Below, in pieces: positions 17,048 through 26,367 of a stretch of 64,000 nt of DNA. Origin of the DNA: Bacteroidetes bacterium UBA7692 (lineage in GTDB: Bacteria; Bacteroidota; Bacteroidia; Chitinophagales; LD1); contig DLGO01000038.1 of assembly GCA_002482725.1 (NCBI GenBank), positions 10,753-74,752 of the forward strand, written 5' to 3'. The first letter of the stretch is position 1. Every line of letters starts with the position of its first letter. The notes beneath the pieces are model-generated. The model was given only the letters and a program-made list of their open reading frames with translations. It had not been told where the DNA came from and did no database searches. The position numbers were made by a program, and so were the translations under genes.

Positions 17048-18466
17048 ATGAACGATAATTCCCACGCTTCCAACTTTACACAGAAGTCGTTAACTGTAAT
17101 TATGCTACTATCCCTCGTAGTACTGATAATTGCTGTTTTCCTTTCCTATAGCAAGTATGCAAAAACCGTAGAAGACTACCAGGTGCTTAGCCATACTAAC
17201 GAGGTGATGCGCGATATAGCCAACCTGAAGATTACAATAAGGGAAACGGAGTCTCAAGTAAGGTCTTATGTGATTTTGCGCAGGTCTATGGTAAAGCCTG
17301 TAATGAAGGATAAGCGCAGAGAGGCTATGGTAAAGCTGCAGACTGTAGCAATGGAGGTAAAAGATAATGCTATACAGAAACATAACTGTGAGGTAATGCG
17401 GGTACTGATAGACAAGCGCCTGGATTATCTGGAGTCAGTAGTGAATCGCGTAGAGCCTGCACGGCCGGTAATTACTTTTCCGGATGATGAAGTAGCCAGA
17501 GCGATGCAGGTAATGGAGCAGTTGAATAATCAGCTGACTGAGATGTATAATCATGAGCAAGGTTTGCTCGCGCAACGCACGCTGATAGTAAGGAGCGGAG
17601 CAAGGTTAACCCCCATATTTTTGCTCACGGCATCCTTTATAAGCGTAGTGCTCATTATTGGCGCATACTTTGTTATTATCAAAGCCTTGAACAGGTCTAT
17701 TAATCTTCAGCATTCGCTGGCACAGAAAGTAAAAGACCTGAACAGGTCCAATAATGAACTGGAACAGTTTGCTTATGTAGCATCGCATGATTTGCAGGAG
17801 CCACTGCGCAAGCTGCGTACTTTTGGCGATATGCTGCAATTAAAGGAGGGTAATGGTTTGAGCCCTGAGGGCAAAGACCTGATACTGCGTATGCAAGGCT
17901 TCGCAGCCAAGATGCAAAAACTGATAGAAGACCTGCTTACCTTTTCGCGTGTGGTGAATAATAACTACGAGCTAAAGGAGATAGACCTGAATAAGGTGGT
18001 GAATGATGTGAAGAGCAACATTGCCCTTATAAATAACAACAGGAAAGTGATACTGACTGTTCCCCATTTGCCAACTGTAATGGGGTTCGATACACAACTG
18101 TTTCAACTTTTTCAAAACATACTTGCCAACTCGGTAAAATATGCTAAGGCCACCGGAGATATCAAAGTGGTAATAATGTGCTCTGAGGTTAAAGGAGACC
18201 AAGTGCCGGATGCAACAGCGGATAAAGAAGAGCTTTTTTATAAAATTTCTGTAAAAGATAATGGTATAGGCTTTGATAGTCAGTATGCTCAAAAAATATT
18301 TGTAATTTTCCAACGGTTACACGGCAAATCGGAATATGAGGGAACCGGCATAGGACTTTCTATATGCAAGCGGGTGGTAGAAAACCATTCCGGGTATATA
18401 GAGGCAAATGGAAAACCTAACGAAGGGGCGGAGTTTATTATTTATTTACCGAAACCAAAGCGATGA
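17048..18466 (+). CDS. membrane sensor histidine kinase (CHASE3-like)
   Basis: A kinase of 472 aa from the ATG at 17048; a GTG at 17027 would add seven residues, and neither start has a clear ribosome site. Two membrane helices (about 16-34 and 187-212) enclose a helical extracytoplasmic domain of ~150 residues of the CHASE3/four-helix type. Then follows a HisKA domain with H247 in FAYVASHDLQEPLRKL and a HATPase domain with DNGIGFD and EGTGIGLSI boxes. The SHDLQEPL phospho-site is the bacteriophytochrome-like class, often paired with stand-alone receivers. The next gene, a single receiver, overlaps its stop by four bases, fitting that pairing. It is divergent from rpoN. Confidence 0.85.
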   Translation: MNDNSHASNFTQKSLTVIMLLSLVVLIIAVFLSYSKYAKTVEDYQVLSHTNEVMRDIANLKITIRETESQVRSYVILRRSMVKPVMKDKRREAMVKLQTVAMEVKDNAIQKHNCEVMRVLIDKRLDYLESVVNRVEPARPVITFPDDEVARAMQVMEQLNNQLTEMYNHEQGLLAQRTLIVRSGARLTPIFLLTASFISVVLIIGAYFVIIKALNRSINLQHSLAQKVKDLNRSNNELEQFAYVASHDLQEPLRKLRTFGDMLQLKEGNGLSPEGKDLILRMQGFAAKMQKLIEDLLTFSRVVNNNYELKEIDLNKVVNDVKSNIALINNNRKVILTVPHLPTVMGFDTQLFQLFQNILANSVKYAKATGDIKVVIMCSEVKGDQVPDATADKEELFYKISVKDNGIGFDSQYAQKIFVIFQRLHGKSEYEGTGIGLSICKRVVENHSGYIEANGKPNEGAEFIIYLPKPKR

Positions 18467-18900
18467 ACAGTAATTTTTCTGTACTTGTGGCAGATGATGA
18501 TCATGATGATAAGATGCTACTGAAACTGGCATTTCAAGAGAATAAGTTAACGGATAAGCTAAGTTTTGTGGATGATGGTGCTGCACTGATGCAATACCTA
18601 GGGGAATGTGGGAAAGGAAAGGAAAATACCCAATATCCCTCAATAATACTTTTGGACCTGAATATGCCCCGTATGGATGGCAGGGAGGCCCTTCAACGTA
18701 TTAAAGCCGACAATGCCCTTAGCAAAATCCCGGTTATCATATTTTCAACTTCCAATATAGAGCAGGATATAGAAAATAGCTATAAGCTGGGTGCAAACAG
18801 CTATATCACCAAACCATCTGAATTTTTGCAATTAGTTGATATAGTTCACAATATACATTCATTTTGGTGCGAGGCAGTAGCACTACCGATACTTTCTTAA
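18463..18900 (+). CDS. single-domain response regulator (Rcp1-like)
   Basis: A 145-aa receiver without an output domain. The acidic pocket is D11-D12-D13, the phospho-acceptor D65 (IILLDLNMPRMDG), the switch Ser/Thr at 95-96 and K117 (YITKPSE). The long beta2-alpha loop with KGKENTQYP is typical of the Rcp1 class that serves phytochrome-type kinases. The start codon overlaps the kinase stop (ATGA), so the pair is translationally coupled. The final partner is unknown; it may relay phosphate to the REC domain of the kinase at 11240 or to a phosphotransfer protein elsewhere. Confidence 0.85.
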   Translation: MNSNFSVLVADDDHDDKMLLKLAFQENKLTDKLSFVDDGAALMQYLGECGKGKENTQYPSIILLDLNMPRMDGREALQRIKADNALSKIPVIIFSTSNIEQDIENSYKLGANSYITKPSEFLQLVDIVHNIHSFWCEAVALPILS

Positions 18901-18960
18901 TACATAATATTAGTTTGGCATGCTTTTTTCTTATAAGTTCTACAACGGAAAAACGAAGTT

Positions 18961-19293
18961 ATGAAAGTGCTAATAATAGATGATGAAGTGGAGATCTGCA
19001 TGTTGCTTAGCAGAATCATGAAAAAAAGGGCAAAAGAGGTTAATGTAGCACATTCGGTACGTGAAGGCATAGCTTGCATTGATAGTTCAAACCCTGATGT
19101 AATTTTCCTGGATAACAATTTGCCTGACGGGCAAGGTAAAGACTATATTAAATCAATAAAGCATAATTGCCCTAATACAAAACTTATCTTCATAAGTGCT
19201 ACTACTAATATCAAAGATGAGGTGCTGAATAACGGTGCGGATTATTTCTTTGAAAAACCTGTTTCACTGCAACAGATAGACAGGGTGATTTGA
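18961..19293 (+). CDS. single-domain response regulator
   Basis: A compact 110-aa receiver: acidic D7-D8, phospho-acceptor D51 (VIFLDNNLPDG), switch Ser79 and K99 (YFFEKPVS). There is no output domain. The chain ends soon after helix 5 and is slightly short, but all catalytic positions are kept. It follows the Rcp1-like gene after 60 bp; a TGGCATG -24-like element at 18916 lies in that gap, so it may have its own promoter. Its sequence differs from the preceding receiver, so this is not a recent duplication. Confidence 0.8.
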   Translation: MKVLIIDDEVEICMLLSRIMKKRAKEVNVAHSVREGIACIDSSNPDVIFLDNNLPDGQGKDYIKSIKHNCPNTKLIFISATTNIKDEVLNNGADYFFEKPVSLQQIDRVI

Positions 19294-19397
19294 CTGCTAT
19301 TAGTAGATGATCAACAAATATTTTGACTAGCCGGGCTGCATTGCCGGTATAAACTAAAAATGCCTTATTGGCTAACAGATAAAAAATTAAAGAATAA

Positions 19398-20444
19398 ATG
19401 TCCAATAAGCTTAATCCTATTATAAAGCAGCTTTTTCTATTTGCCCTGATATTGTTTATCGGCATAATGATTGTTTATCACCTGAGGCCTGTAATAAATG
19501 GCCTATTAGGTGCTTTGGCATTACATATCATTTTACGGCCTTTATATTTCAAAATGGTTCGCGATAGAGGTTGGGGACCAAGAATATCTACTACTCTTTT
19601 GTTGCTTACTTCATTTGTGGTGATGTGCCTGCCGATATCGCTATTGTTCTATTCGGTGATAACCAGCATACAGGATGTAGCAGCAAATTTCAACCAGATA
19701 AACGCTACGCTTGTACACTCCTTTGATTGGATAAAACAGCAGACAGGTATCAATATTTTTACACCGGAGACATTAAGGAGCGTTTCGGAGCGCATTGCTA
19801 TGATAGTGCCGATAATCGTGAACAGTACAGCAGGTATGGTATTGGATATAGCCACTATGTATTTTGTACTTTACTTCACACTTACCGAGATCGATATGTT
19901 TGAAGGGTTTGTACGCAGGAACCTGCCTTTCAAAAAACAGAATAACATCATCCTGTTGAGGGAATTGAAAATCCAAACTAAAGCAAATGTTATAGGTATT
20001 CCTCTTGTTGGCCTGGCGCAGGGTGTGATAGCATTTATAGCGTATTTGATTGTGGGATTAGATGGTGCACTGATGTGGGCATCGGTTACAGGGGTGGCTT
20101 CCATATTGCCATTTGTAGGTACGGCATTAGTTTGGCTGCCTATATCTATATATCTTTTTACGCAGGGGCAAAACTGGCAGGGAACAACCCTGCTACTTAT
20201 TGGCGCTATTGTAATCACCAATGTAGATAATATAGTGCGCATGGTCGCACAAAAGAAAATCGGGAATATACATCCGCTGGTGACATTACTTGGCGTAATT
20301 ATAGGCTTGAGTGTGTTCGGATTTATCGGCCTCATATTTGGCCCGCTTATTATCTCGTACTTCTTCATTTTGGTGCGCATATACCAGGATGAGTTTACGG
20401 ATATAGATGTTAACAATGACCCGCCTGTTGAAACTGATAAATAG
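19398..20444 (+). CDS. AI-2E family transporter (PerM/YdiK-like)
   Basis: A 348-aa polytopic inner-membrane protein with about eight hydrophobic segments. The family pattern is visible in the paired N-terminal helices (FALILFIGIMIVYHLRPVIN), a central loop, and the conserved C-terminal block GVASILPFVGTALVWLP followed by GNIHPLVTLLGVIIGLSVFGFIGLI. Family members have been described as autoinducer-2 exporters, ion antiporters or permeases, so the substrate here is unknown. It follows the receiver genes by 104 bp and converges with the 474-aa hypothetical gene, with 6 bp between the stops. Confidence 0.85.
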   Translation: MSNKLNPIIKQLFLFALILFIGIMIVYHLRPVINGLLGALALHIILRPLYFKMVRDRGWGPRISTTLLLLTSFVVMCLPISLLFYSVITSIQDVAANFNQINATLVHSFDWIKQQTGINIFTPETLRSVSERIAMIVPIIVNSTAGMVLDIATMYFVLYFTLTEIDMFEGFVRRNLPFKKQNNIILLRELKIQTKANVIGIPLVGLAQGVIAFIAYLIVGLDGALMWASVTGVASILPFVGTALVWLPISIYLFTQGQNWQGTTLLLIGAIVITNVDNIVRMVAQKKIGNIHPLVTLLGVIIGLSVFGFIGLIFGPLIISYFFILVRIYQDEFTDIDVNNDPPVETDK

Positions 20445-20450
20445 ATGCGT

Positions 20451-21875
20451 CTAGGCTTTTAACTGATTGACCATGGTAATAAGCCAGGGCTTATTGGTTA
20501 CATCTTTACTGCTATTCACTTTGCTTTCCAGGTTATCCAATTCTTTATAGTAGGTTGCTTTGTTCATGGATACTGCTGCAATCCTTATTTTATTCAAGGT
20601 CTTTGTGAATCGGATAAAATTCAGGTGCGATTGCTTCTGTAGTGTGGCGATATCCTTGTTTCGCAGTACGAATGCCCGGAAGGAGTCTGTGCAATAATCG
20701 AGTAGGTCAAAATCCTCTTCTTCATAAGCAGCTTTCATCATGATGGAGCGGGCACTCAGGTTATAGAATATATCGGTAAACTGAACAGACTGTAAAAGGC
20801 GCAGTGCGTTTTTAAGTTCCCTTTTTTCGTATAGCAGGTGTGCGAGGTTAAACTGATAGGCATTATCGCGCACATCGGTCTTTAGCTTGTCTTTCCAGGA
20901 TTCGATGAAGTTTTGGCAATAGTCAAACTCCTTTAACCTACAGCCCACGGATACGATATTCTTAAAATCCCATTCGGATAGGGTATCGCAACTACAGATC
21001 CTTTGCTGGGCTATTTGTGTCTGGTATATCGTGAACAGTTCCTTCAGGAAATCTGTATTGCCGTCATTAATTTTTCGTATGCAATAGTTTTGAGCGTAGG
21101 AGTACATGTTGTAGGCTTCTGCTGAATCTATCAGCAGGGCATTTTGCGCCAGCAGTTCTTTTAATGCTGCAAAGGGCAGCGGGTCATCGGGGTTGGTAAG
21201 CGAGGTGTAAATGTTCTTATAAATGGCCGCTGCGGGATTAGCAGAAAAGAAAGCTTCATTGTGGTTTACTATCTCTATTACAGGTTCAATAAACTGTGCC
21301 TTATAACCGGCATTGATGATTCTGTTGCGGTTTATCATTTCGCAGGCGTTCTTCAGCTTTTCGGCAAAATAAAACTGGTCGAGGTTGTCGGATTTCTTTT
21401 GCAGGTTGTCATCGGGCTTCCTGACACCGCTGCTGATAAAATCGAGGTCAGCTTCTTCAAATAATCTGTACCGGATAAAGGTAGACTGGGTAGGCTCTTC
21501 AACAGCAGCGTCTATGGCTTTCTTTAATTCTTTTTTCATTCCGCGCTTACGTAGTTCGTTAGCCGCGTGCAGTTGAGTTGCAGCGGGGTCCGCAAGGAAA
21601 TTGCTTACTGCAAGGAACTTTTGCGTAAGCCTGAACAAGTAAGTCATCAAGTCGCTTATCTGCTGCTCATCAGCTTTTCCTTTGCCAAAGATGTATTTGT
21701 ATGCCGCAGCTTTGGTACATGCTTCGGGGTGGTGCAGATTGGCTATAATAAACTCATGCAACTGCATTACATGTTTGTGGGTATTGAAATAGGGAGATAA
21801 TACAAAGGCCGAAAATTGCTTTAGTTCTGATTTGCCAAAGGCAGAATAGGTGCGTAGTAGTTTGGATGCTTCCAT
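20451..21875 (-). CDS. conserved hypothetical helical-repeat protein
   Basis: A 474-aa soluble protein that I cannot assign to a family. It has no signal peptide or membrane helix. The sequence is almost all predicted alpha helix with paired-helix units (for example LLYEKRELKNALRLLQSV and KNACEMINRNRIINAGYKAQF) that resemble degenerate TPR or SPO22-type repeats, so it is likely a protein-binding scaffold. The N-terminus (SKLLRTYSAFGKSELKQFSAFV) is well structured and makes the start secure. It is transcribed alone, towards the AI-2E gene. Function unknown. Confidence 0.6.
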   Translation of the reverse strand: MEASKLLRTYSAFGKSELKQFSAFVLSPYFNTHKHVMQLHEFIIANLHHPEACTKAAAYKYIFGKGKADEQQISDLMTYLFRLTQKFLAVSNFLADPAATQLHAANELRKRGMKKELKKAIDAAVEEPTQSTFIRYRLFEEADLDFISSGVRKPDDNLQKKSDNLDQFYFAEKLKNACEMINRNRIINAGYKAQFIEPVIEIVNHNEAFFSANPAAAIYKNIYTSLTNPDDPLPFAALKELLAQNALLIDSAEAYNMYSYAQNYCIRKINDGNTDFLKELFTIYQTQIAQQRICSCDTLSEWDFKNIVSVGCRLKEFDYCQNFIESWKDKLKTDVRDNAYQFNLAHLLYEKRELKNALRLLQSVQFTDIFYNLSARSIMMKAAYEEEDFDLLDYCTDSFRAFVLRNKDIATLQKQSHLNFIRFTKTLNKIRIAAVSMNKATYYKELDNLESKVNSSKDVTNKPWLITMVNQLKA

Positions 21876-22044
21876 GGTTGGTCAAAGCTATGTAATATTT
21901 TATTCAGACTGTAATAATGTTTCCCAATTAAAACTAGCATATGCTTAAATAAGTATCTGTAAATGAATGCATTGATTTGTTATTTTAATTATGTATTAAT
22001 CCATAAATGAATAAATATGGACTATGTCACAGGGATTGATAGAA

Positions 22045-22070
22045 ATATGTTTACAGCGTCAAATAATGCA
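22045..22070 (+). promoter_or_regulatory. shared upstream element, copy 1
   Basis: A 26-bp block beginning ATATGTTTACAGCGTC that recurs almost unchanged before the next two paralogous genes (26311 and 29887). It ends 47 bp before the ATG at 22118. Its first bases (TATGTTTA) resemble the TAnnTTTG -7 box with one mismatch, so it may include the promoter core plus an operator. Confidence 0.5.
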
Positions 22071-22117
22071 TTCAAGGACAGAAAACACATTGATTCAGTA
22101 ACTTAAAACTTAGAAAT

Positions 22118-25100
22118 ATGAAACCAATTTATTTTAAAATTCTTTTTATGCTGTTGCTCGGTATAGCAACGGTGCAGTCGAGGGCCGGCATTACGCTGCT
22201 CTCACCAAATGGGGGGGAGGTATTTCACAATCAGGTAATTGTGAGGTGGAGTGCCAACGGTGCTACAAATAGCATAAATATTTATCTGTCAACTGATGAT
22301 GGGAGCACATATACACCCGAACTGTTGGGATATAGTATTACTCCAAATGATACAGGTAGTATAACTCTGAATTCGCTAAATAGCTCAAGGCGATCGAACA
22401 GATGTTTTATCCGTATAGAAGATGCAAGTGCTCCTGCGAGTTTTGATGCAAGCAATGATTCATTTGCTGTTCAGGTAAATTATGCTCCGCAAGCTTATGA
22501 TAGCTTGGTTACGCCCATGAATGTACCAATAGCTTATGCACCTGATGTTTATGACAATGATACTGATGATAAGCATGTTATAACTACTAGCTCCAATCCG
22601 CCAAATGGTACAGTTATTGCGTTGAGCGATTCTACCTTTACTTATACTCCTAATTCAGGGTATGTGGGTTATGATAGTTTCTCGGTGCGTATTTGCGACG
22701 ATGGCACTCCTTCTTTGTGCGGCAATGGATTTGTTAGAATTTATGTAGGTTGCGATCAATTGGAAGTTAATCCAGGTGCGAATGCTACAATATGCTCAAC
22801 ATCAGGTTATCTTTTGGGTGGTAACCCAACTGCATCAGGTGGTACGGCTCCATATAGCTATCAATGGTCGGCATATACAATACTGGATAATGCATATTCT
22901 GCCAACCCGGTGATAACAAGCAATTACTCAGGAACTAGAGTTGTGTTATTGCGCGTAACCGATGCTAATGGTTGCCTTGCAGATACAATTGTACGCATTA
23001 CGGGCGGTTCTTCCGGTAACTTAATCATACAGAATGGCATAATAAATACTGGTTGCCTTGGAAATACGGGGTCTATTGATATCGGTGTGTCCGGTGGCGG
23101 GACATATACATATAGTTGGAGCAATGGCACTACTACAGAGGATGTTTCAGGGTTACAGGCAGGTACTTATATTGTTTCGGTTTCTGATGGCTCAACATGT
23201 ATCAGCACAAAAAGCTTTATAGTAGGACAGGATACTGCTGCTTTTGTCATCAATCAGGATAATCTGCAGAATGCAGGTTGCCTTGGAAATGATGGGTCGA
23301 TAAGGGTGATAGTATCAGGGCCGGGAGCACCTTTTACTTATGCATGGTCAAATGTAGCAACAACCAATGAGGTAACAGGTCTAAGTAGTGGAACATACAC
23401 AGTAACTGTAACCAATAGCTCAGGGTGTTCACTTATCAGAAGTTTTGGAATCGGCTCGTCTTCAGCTTCTTTTTCGCTGCAGGATACTATTTTTCCTGCT
23501 AACTGTGGCTCAAACAACGGTGAAATAGATTTGATAGTAACAGGCCCTGGAGCGCCTTTTACATACTTGTGGAGCAATGGAAGCACAGGGAGTGGTATAA
23601 ATAGTTTGAGCGCGGGACTTTATTTTGTAACAGTTTTGGATAACGCAGGGTGCAGTTTACGCGACTCTTTTGATGTTACTTCATCTCCGGTTTTCAGCAT
23701 AGTGACCGATTTCAAAAATGATGAATCATGCGCAGGTAATGATGGTGTCATAGATGTTAGTGTTTTCGGTGCAGGGGCACCGTTTACTTATGCATGGAGT
23801 ATAGGTGCGACTACGGACGATATTGCAGGTTTGGATTCAGGGCAATATTCACTTATAGTAACCAATTCATTTGGTTGTACCGCAACTGAATATTATCACA
23901 TCGCGCCATCATCTACGGTATTGCACATTACCAGAGATTCGATTGTGAAGTATACGTGTGGTGTACCGGCAGGAGGTTTCCTGGCTGTGTCGGCTAGTGG
24001 TGGTACTGCTCCGTATACGTATTTATGGAACAATGGTGTTTCTCCGGATAATGAAATTTCCGGCCTTCCGGGTGGGGTGTATACTGTCTATGCAGTAGAT
24101 GCAATGGGTTGTAGTGCTAGCTATTCAGATACCATAATTGAGGTGCAATCTTTAAGCCTGTCAGCTATTGTTACAAATATTGGTTGTAATAGTTTAGGTG
24201 CTATAGATTTATCTGTAGGGGGAACAGCCGGTCCATATACTTATGAATGGAGTAATGTATATACTACAGAAGACCTTGTCGCTATTTCTTTAGCAGGTAA
24301 TTACTCGGTTACGGTAACCAATGGCAGTGGGTGTTCTGCAGTGCAGACTTATCCAATAGCAAATGTCTCATCAAGCCTACATGTTTCTATTAAAGGAGAT
24401 TCTGTGTTATGTGCAAATCAGCAAACCATTTTGTATGCTTATGTTACAGGTGACACCACCTCGTATGCAATTGATTGGCAATATCCGGGTATGCCGGCCA
24501 ATGATACCTCCGCTAACATTTTGGTGAAAGCCAATCCCGGTAACAGTATTGCTTATATACTTACAGTGACGGATATAACAGGATGCAGTAAAAGTGATAC
24601 TATGGTTGTTCGCTCTACAACGGATAGTATTACGGTTGTGATTGATTCGATACAGGCACAGGGCTGCCCGAATCCTTTGGGGTCGATATTTATATCCGCA
24701 AACAGTGCTGCTCTGCCATTGACCTATGAGTGGGTAAATGCTCCGCTGCCAACGTTTACAGAGGATCTTTTAAGCGTGCAGGCAAATACGTATTATTTGA
24801 ACGTGAAAAATGCAAGTGGCTGTGTACATCAGGATATGATTACTGTACCAAGAGGTATAGAATCTTATATAGACAATGGCGATACTACCTTTTGTAATAT
24901 TGATACAGTAAGATTAAGGACATTTACTTCTCAGGGTATTGCACCGTATACTTACAAGTGGGCTTCATCTAATCCTGCATATAATTCTACTGATGAGGTT
25001 CTAAAAGCCTATGGTGGAGAAACAGGTTTTGTAGTTGTAGAAGTAACAGATAGCAAAGGCTGTAAGGCATTTGATTCGGCCTATATATTTATAGATACCT

Positions 25101-26104
25101 GTGTATGGCCTGGTGATGCCAACTATGATGGGGTCGTGAGCGCTGATGATGTGTTGAATATAGGTGTGGCCTATGGCGATACGGGCTATTGGAGAGGCAC
25201 AAATATAAATTGGTTTGGCTTCAGGTCCAGGGATTGGGAGCGCCATTTTGCAGATGGCCTGGACCATGAGCATGCAGACTGTAATGGTGATGCAATAATC
25301 AATCATGATGATACAATTGCGGTAACTGTAAACTATAGCAAGACACATGCACGGGGTGGATGGGTAAATGGAGACAGAATGGTTGACCCTGTACTGACTA
25401 CAACATTCAGTGCGGATACCACATACGCAGGGCAGGGGTTGACAGCGCAAGTACAATTGGGTACAAGCACTTTGCCGGCTACCGATGTTTTCGGTATAGC
25501 ATTCAGGATGAACTTCCCTCCCGGAAAGGTAGACACATTCCTTGGGCTTGATTTTACCGGTAACTGGCTGACTGCAGGCAATGCAAATGCTATTTATTTC
25601 CGTAAACTCAATATGTCACAAGGATTTGTAGATATATGTGTGGTACGTACCGATGGCACGAACCGTACAGGTTTCGGACTTTTGGCAAATGCCAGCTTTG
25701 TAATGAAGGATGATATCACCGGAAAGAATGACAACAGAACATTCTCAACCTTTGAAATAACCTACAGCAATGTAAAAATGATATCTGCGAATGAAGATGT
25801 GCTATCGGTATTTGCAGAAGACAAAGAAACTATGCTGGCACAGTTTCCTAATGGAATAGGCCAGGTGGATGAGATAAAAGCAACGGTGTACCCTAACCCG
25901 GTACACCAAACTATGCTGCTGGTGGCAGATGGTATGCTACAGCAGGTGGAAGTGGTAAATGGTTTGGGTAGCAATTTGAATGTACCGGTTGAGCTAAAAG
26001 GCAATACTGCAAACGTTGATGCCTCGGGGCTGACAGCCGGAGTGTACTACCTGCACCTGACCACAGCTAATGGAAAAGCTGTGAAGCGTATAGTGAAGTA
26101 TTAA
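22118..26104 (+). CDS. T9SS surface protein with SprB repeats, dockerin-like loops and cohesin-like domain (paralogue A)
   Basis: A secreted protein of 1328 aa. The signal peptide ends near residue 24 (VQSRA). Residues ~25-120 form a PNGGE-type beta domain (Kre9/KNH-like), followed by a cadherin/Big_9-like module (~125-208). About seven SprB-type repeats of ~65 residues follow (pattern GxIxxxVxGxGAPFTYxWSN...GxYxVTVTxxxGC), with PKD-like modules between them. At ~1001-1013 (GDANYDGVVSADD) and ~1053-1066 (DCNGDAIINHDD) are two EF-hand-like loops as in type I dockerins. A ~150-residue cohesin-like beta domain comes next, then a type A T9SS sorting domain (VYPNPVHQ...GKAVKRIVKY). SprB repeats occur in the Flavobacterium gliding adhesin. 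This is the first of three tandem paralogues. Confidence 0.85.
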   Translation: MKPIYFKILFMLLLGIATVQSRAGITLLSPNGGEVFHNQVIVRWSANGATNSINIYLSTDDGSTYTPELLGYSITPNDTGSITLNSLNSSRRSNRCFIRIEDASAPASFDASNDSFAVQVNYAPQAYDSLVTPMNVPIAYAPDVYDNDTDDKHVITTSSNPPNGTVIALSDSTFTYTPNSGYVGYDSFSVRICDDGTPSLCGNGFVRIYVGCDQLEVNPGANATICSTSGYLLGGNPTASGGTAPYSYQWSAYTILDNAYSANPVITSNYSGTRVVLLRVTDANGCLADTIVRITGGSSGNLIIQNGIINTGCLGNTGSIDIGVSGGGTYTYSWSNGTTTEDVSGLQAGTYIVSVSDGSTCISTKSFIVGQDTAAFVINQDNLQNAGCLGNDGSIRVIVSGPGAPFTYAWSNVATTNEVTGLSSGTYTVTVTNSSGCSLIRSFGIGSSSASFSLQDTIFPANCGSNNGEIDLIVTGPGAPFTYLWSNGSTGSGINSLSAGLYFVTVLDNAGCSLRDSFDVTSSPVFSIVTDFKNDESCAGNDGVIDVSVFGAGAPFTYAWSIGATTDDIAGLDSGQYSLIVTNSFGCTATEYYHIAPSSTVLHITRDSIVKYTCGVPAGGFLAVSASGGTAPYTYLWNNGVSPDNEISGLPGGVYTVYAVDAMGCSASYSDTIIEVQSLSLSAIVTNIGCNSLGAIDLSVGGTAGPYTYEWSNVYTTEDLVAISLAGNYSVTVTNGSGCSAVQTYPIANVSSSLHVSIKGDSVLCANQQTILYAYVTGDTTSYAIDWQYPGMPANDTSANILVKANPGNSIAYILTVTDITGCSKSDTMVVRSTTDSITVVIDSIQAQGCPNPLGSIFISANSAALPLTYEWVNAPLPTFTEDLLSVQANTYYLNVKNASGCVHQDMITVPRGIESYIDNGDTTFCNIDTVRLRTFTSQGIAPYTYKWASSNPAYNSTDEVLKAYGGETGFVVVEVTDSKGCKAFDSAYIFIDTCVWPGDANYDGVVSADDVLNIGVAYGDTGYWRGTNINWFGFRSRDWERHFADGLDHEHADCNGDAIINHDDTIAVTVNYSKTHARGGWVNGDRMVDPVLTTTFSADTTYAGQGLTAQVQLGTSTLPATDVFGIAFRMNFPPGKVDTFLGLDFTGNWLTAGNANAIYFRKLNMSQGFVDICVVRTDGTNRTGFGLLANASFVMKDDITGKNDNRTFSTFEITYSNVKMISANEDVLSVFAEDKETMLAQFPNGIGQVDEIKATVYPNPVHQTMLLVADGMLQQVEVVNGLGSNLNVPVELKGNTANVDASGLTAGVYYLHLTTANGKAVKRIVKY

Positions 26105-26127
26105 ACCGGATTTTGGTATTATTTCTG

Positions 26128-26162
26128 AAAGGGGAATTGACTATGTCAATTCCCCTTTTTAT
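26128..26162 (+). terminator. intrinsic terminator of paralogue A
   Basis: A perfect 14-bp stem AAAGGGGAATTGAC / GTCAATTCCCCTTT, TAT loop and T run, 24 bp after the stop. The same TTGAC...GTCAA core recurs in the terminator at 32758. Confidence 0.85.
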
Positions 26163-26310
26163 TTAAATGATAAGGGTGAATTTAATTGAATCATTTTTAT
26201 ATGATTTAATTGATTGTAAAACATTGATAATTAGTAATTTATAAATTTCTTATGTTATTTAGTACTCCAAAATTATAAAAATCTGTACCTTTATTAGAGC
26301 AGGAAAGGAA

Positions 26311-26336
26311 ATATGTTTACATCGTCAAATAATGCA
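26311..26336 (+). promoter_or_regulatory. shared upstream element, copy 2
   Basis: Begins ATATGTTTACATCGTC and differs from copy 1 at a single base over 26 bp. It ends 31 bp before the ATG at 26368. The surrounding bases are not conserved, so the block stands out. Confidence 0.5.
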
Positions 26337-26367
26337 ATTTTATATCAGTAATCTAAAAATCAGTTTT

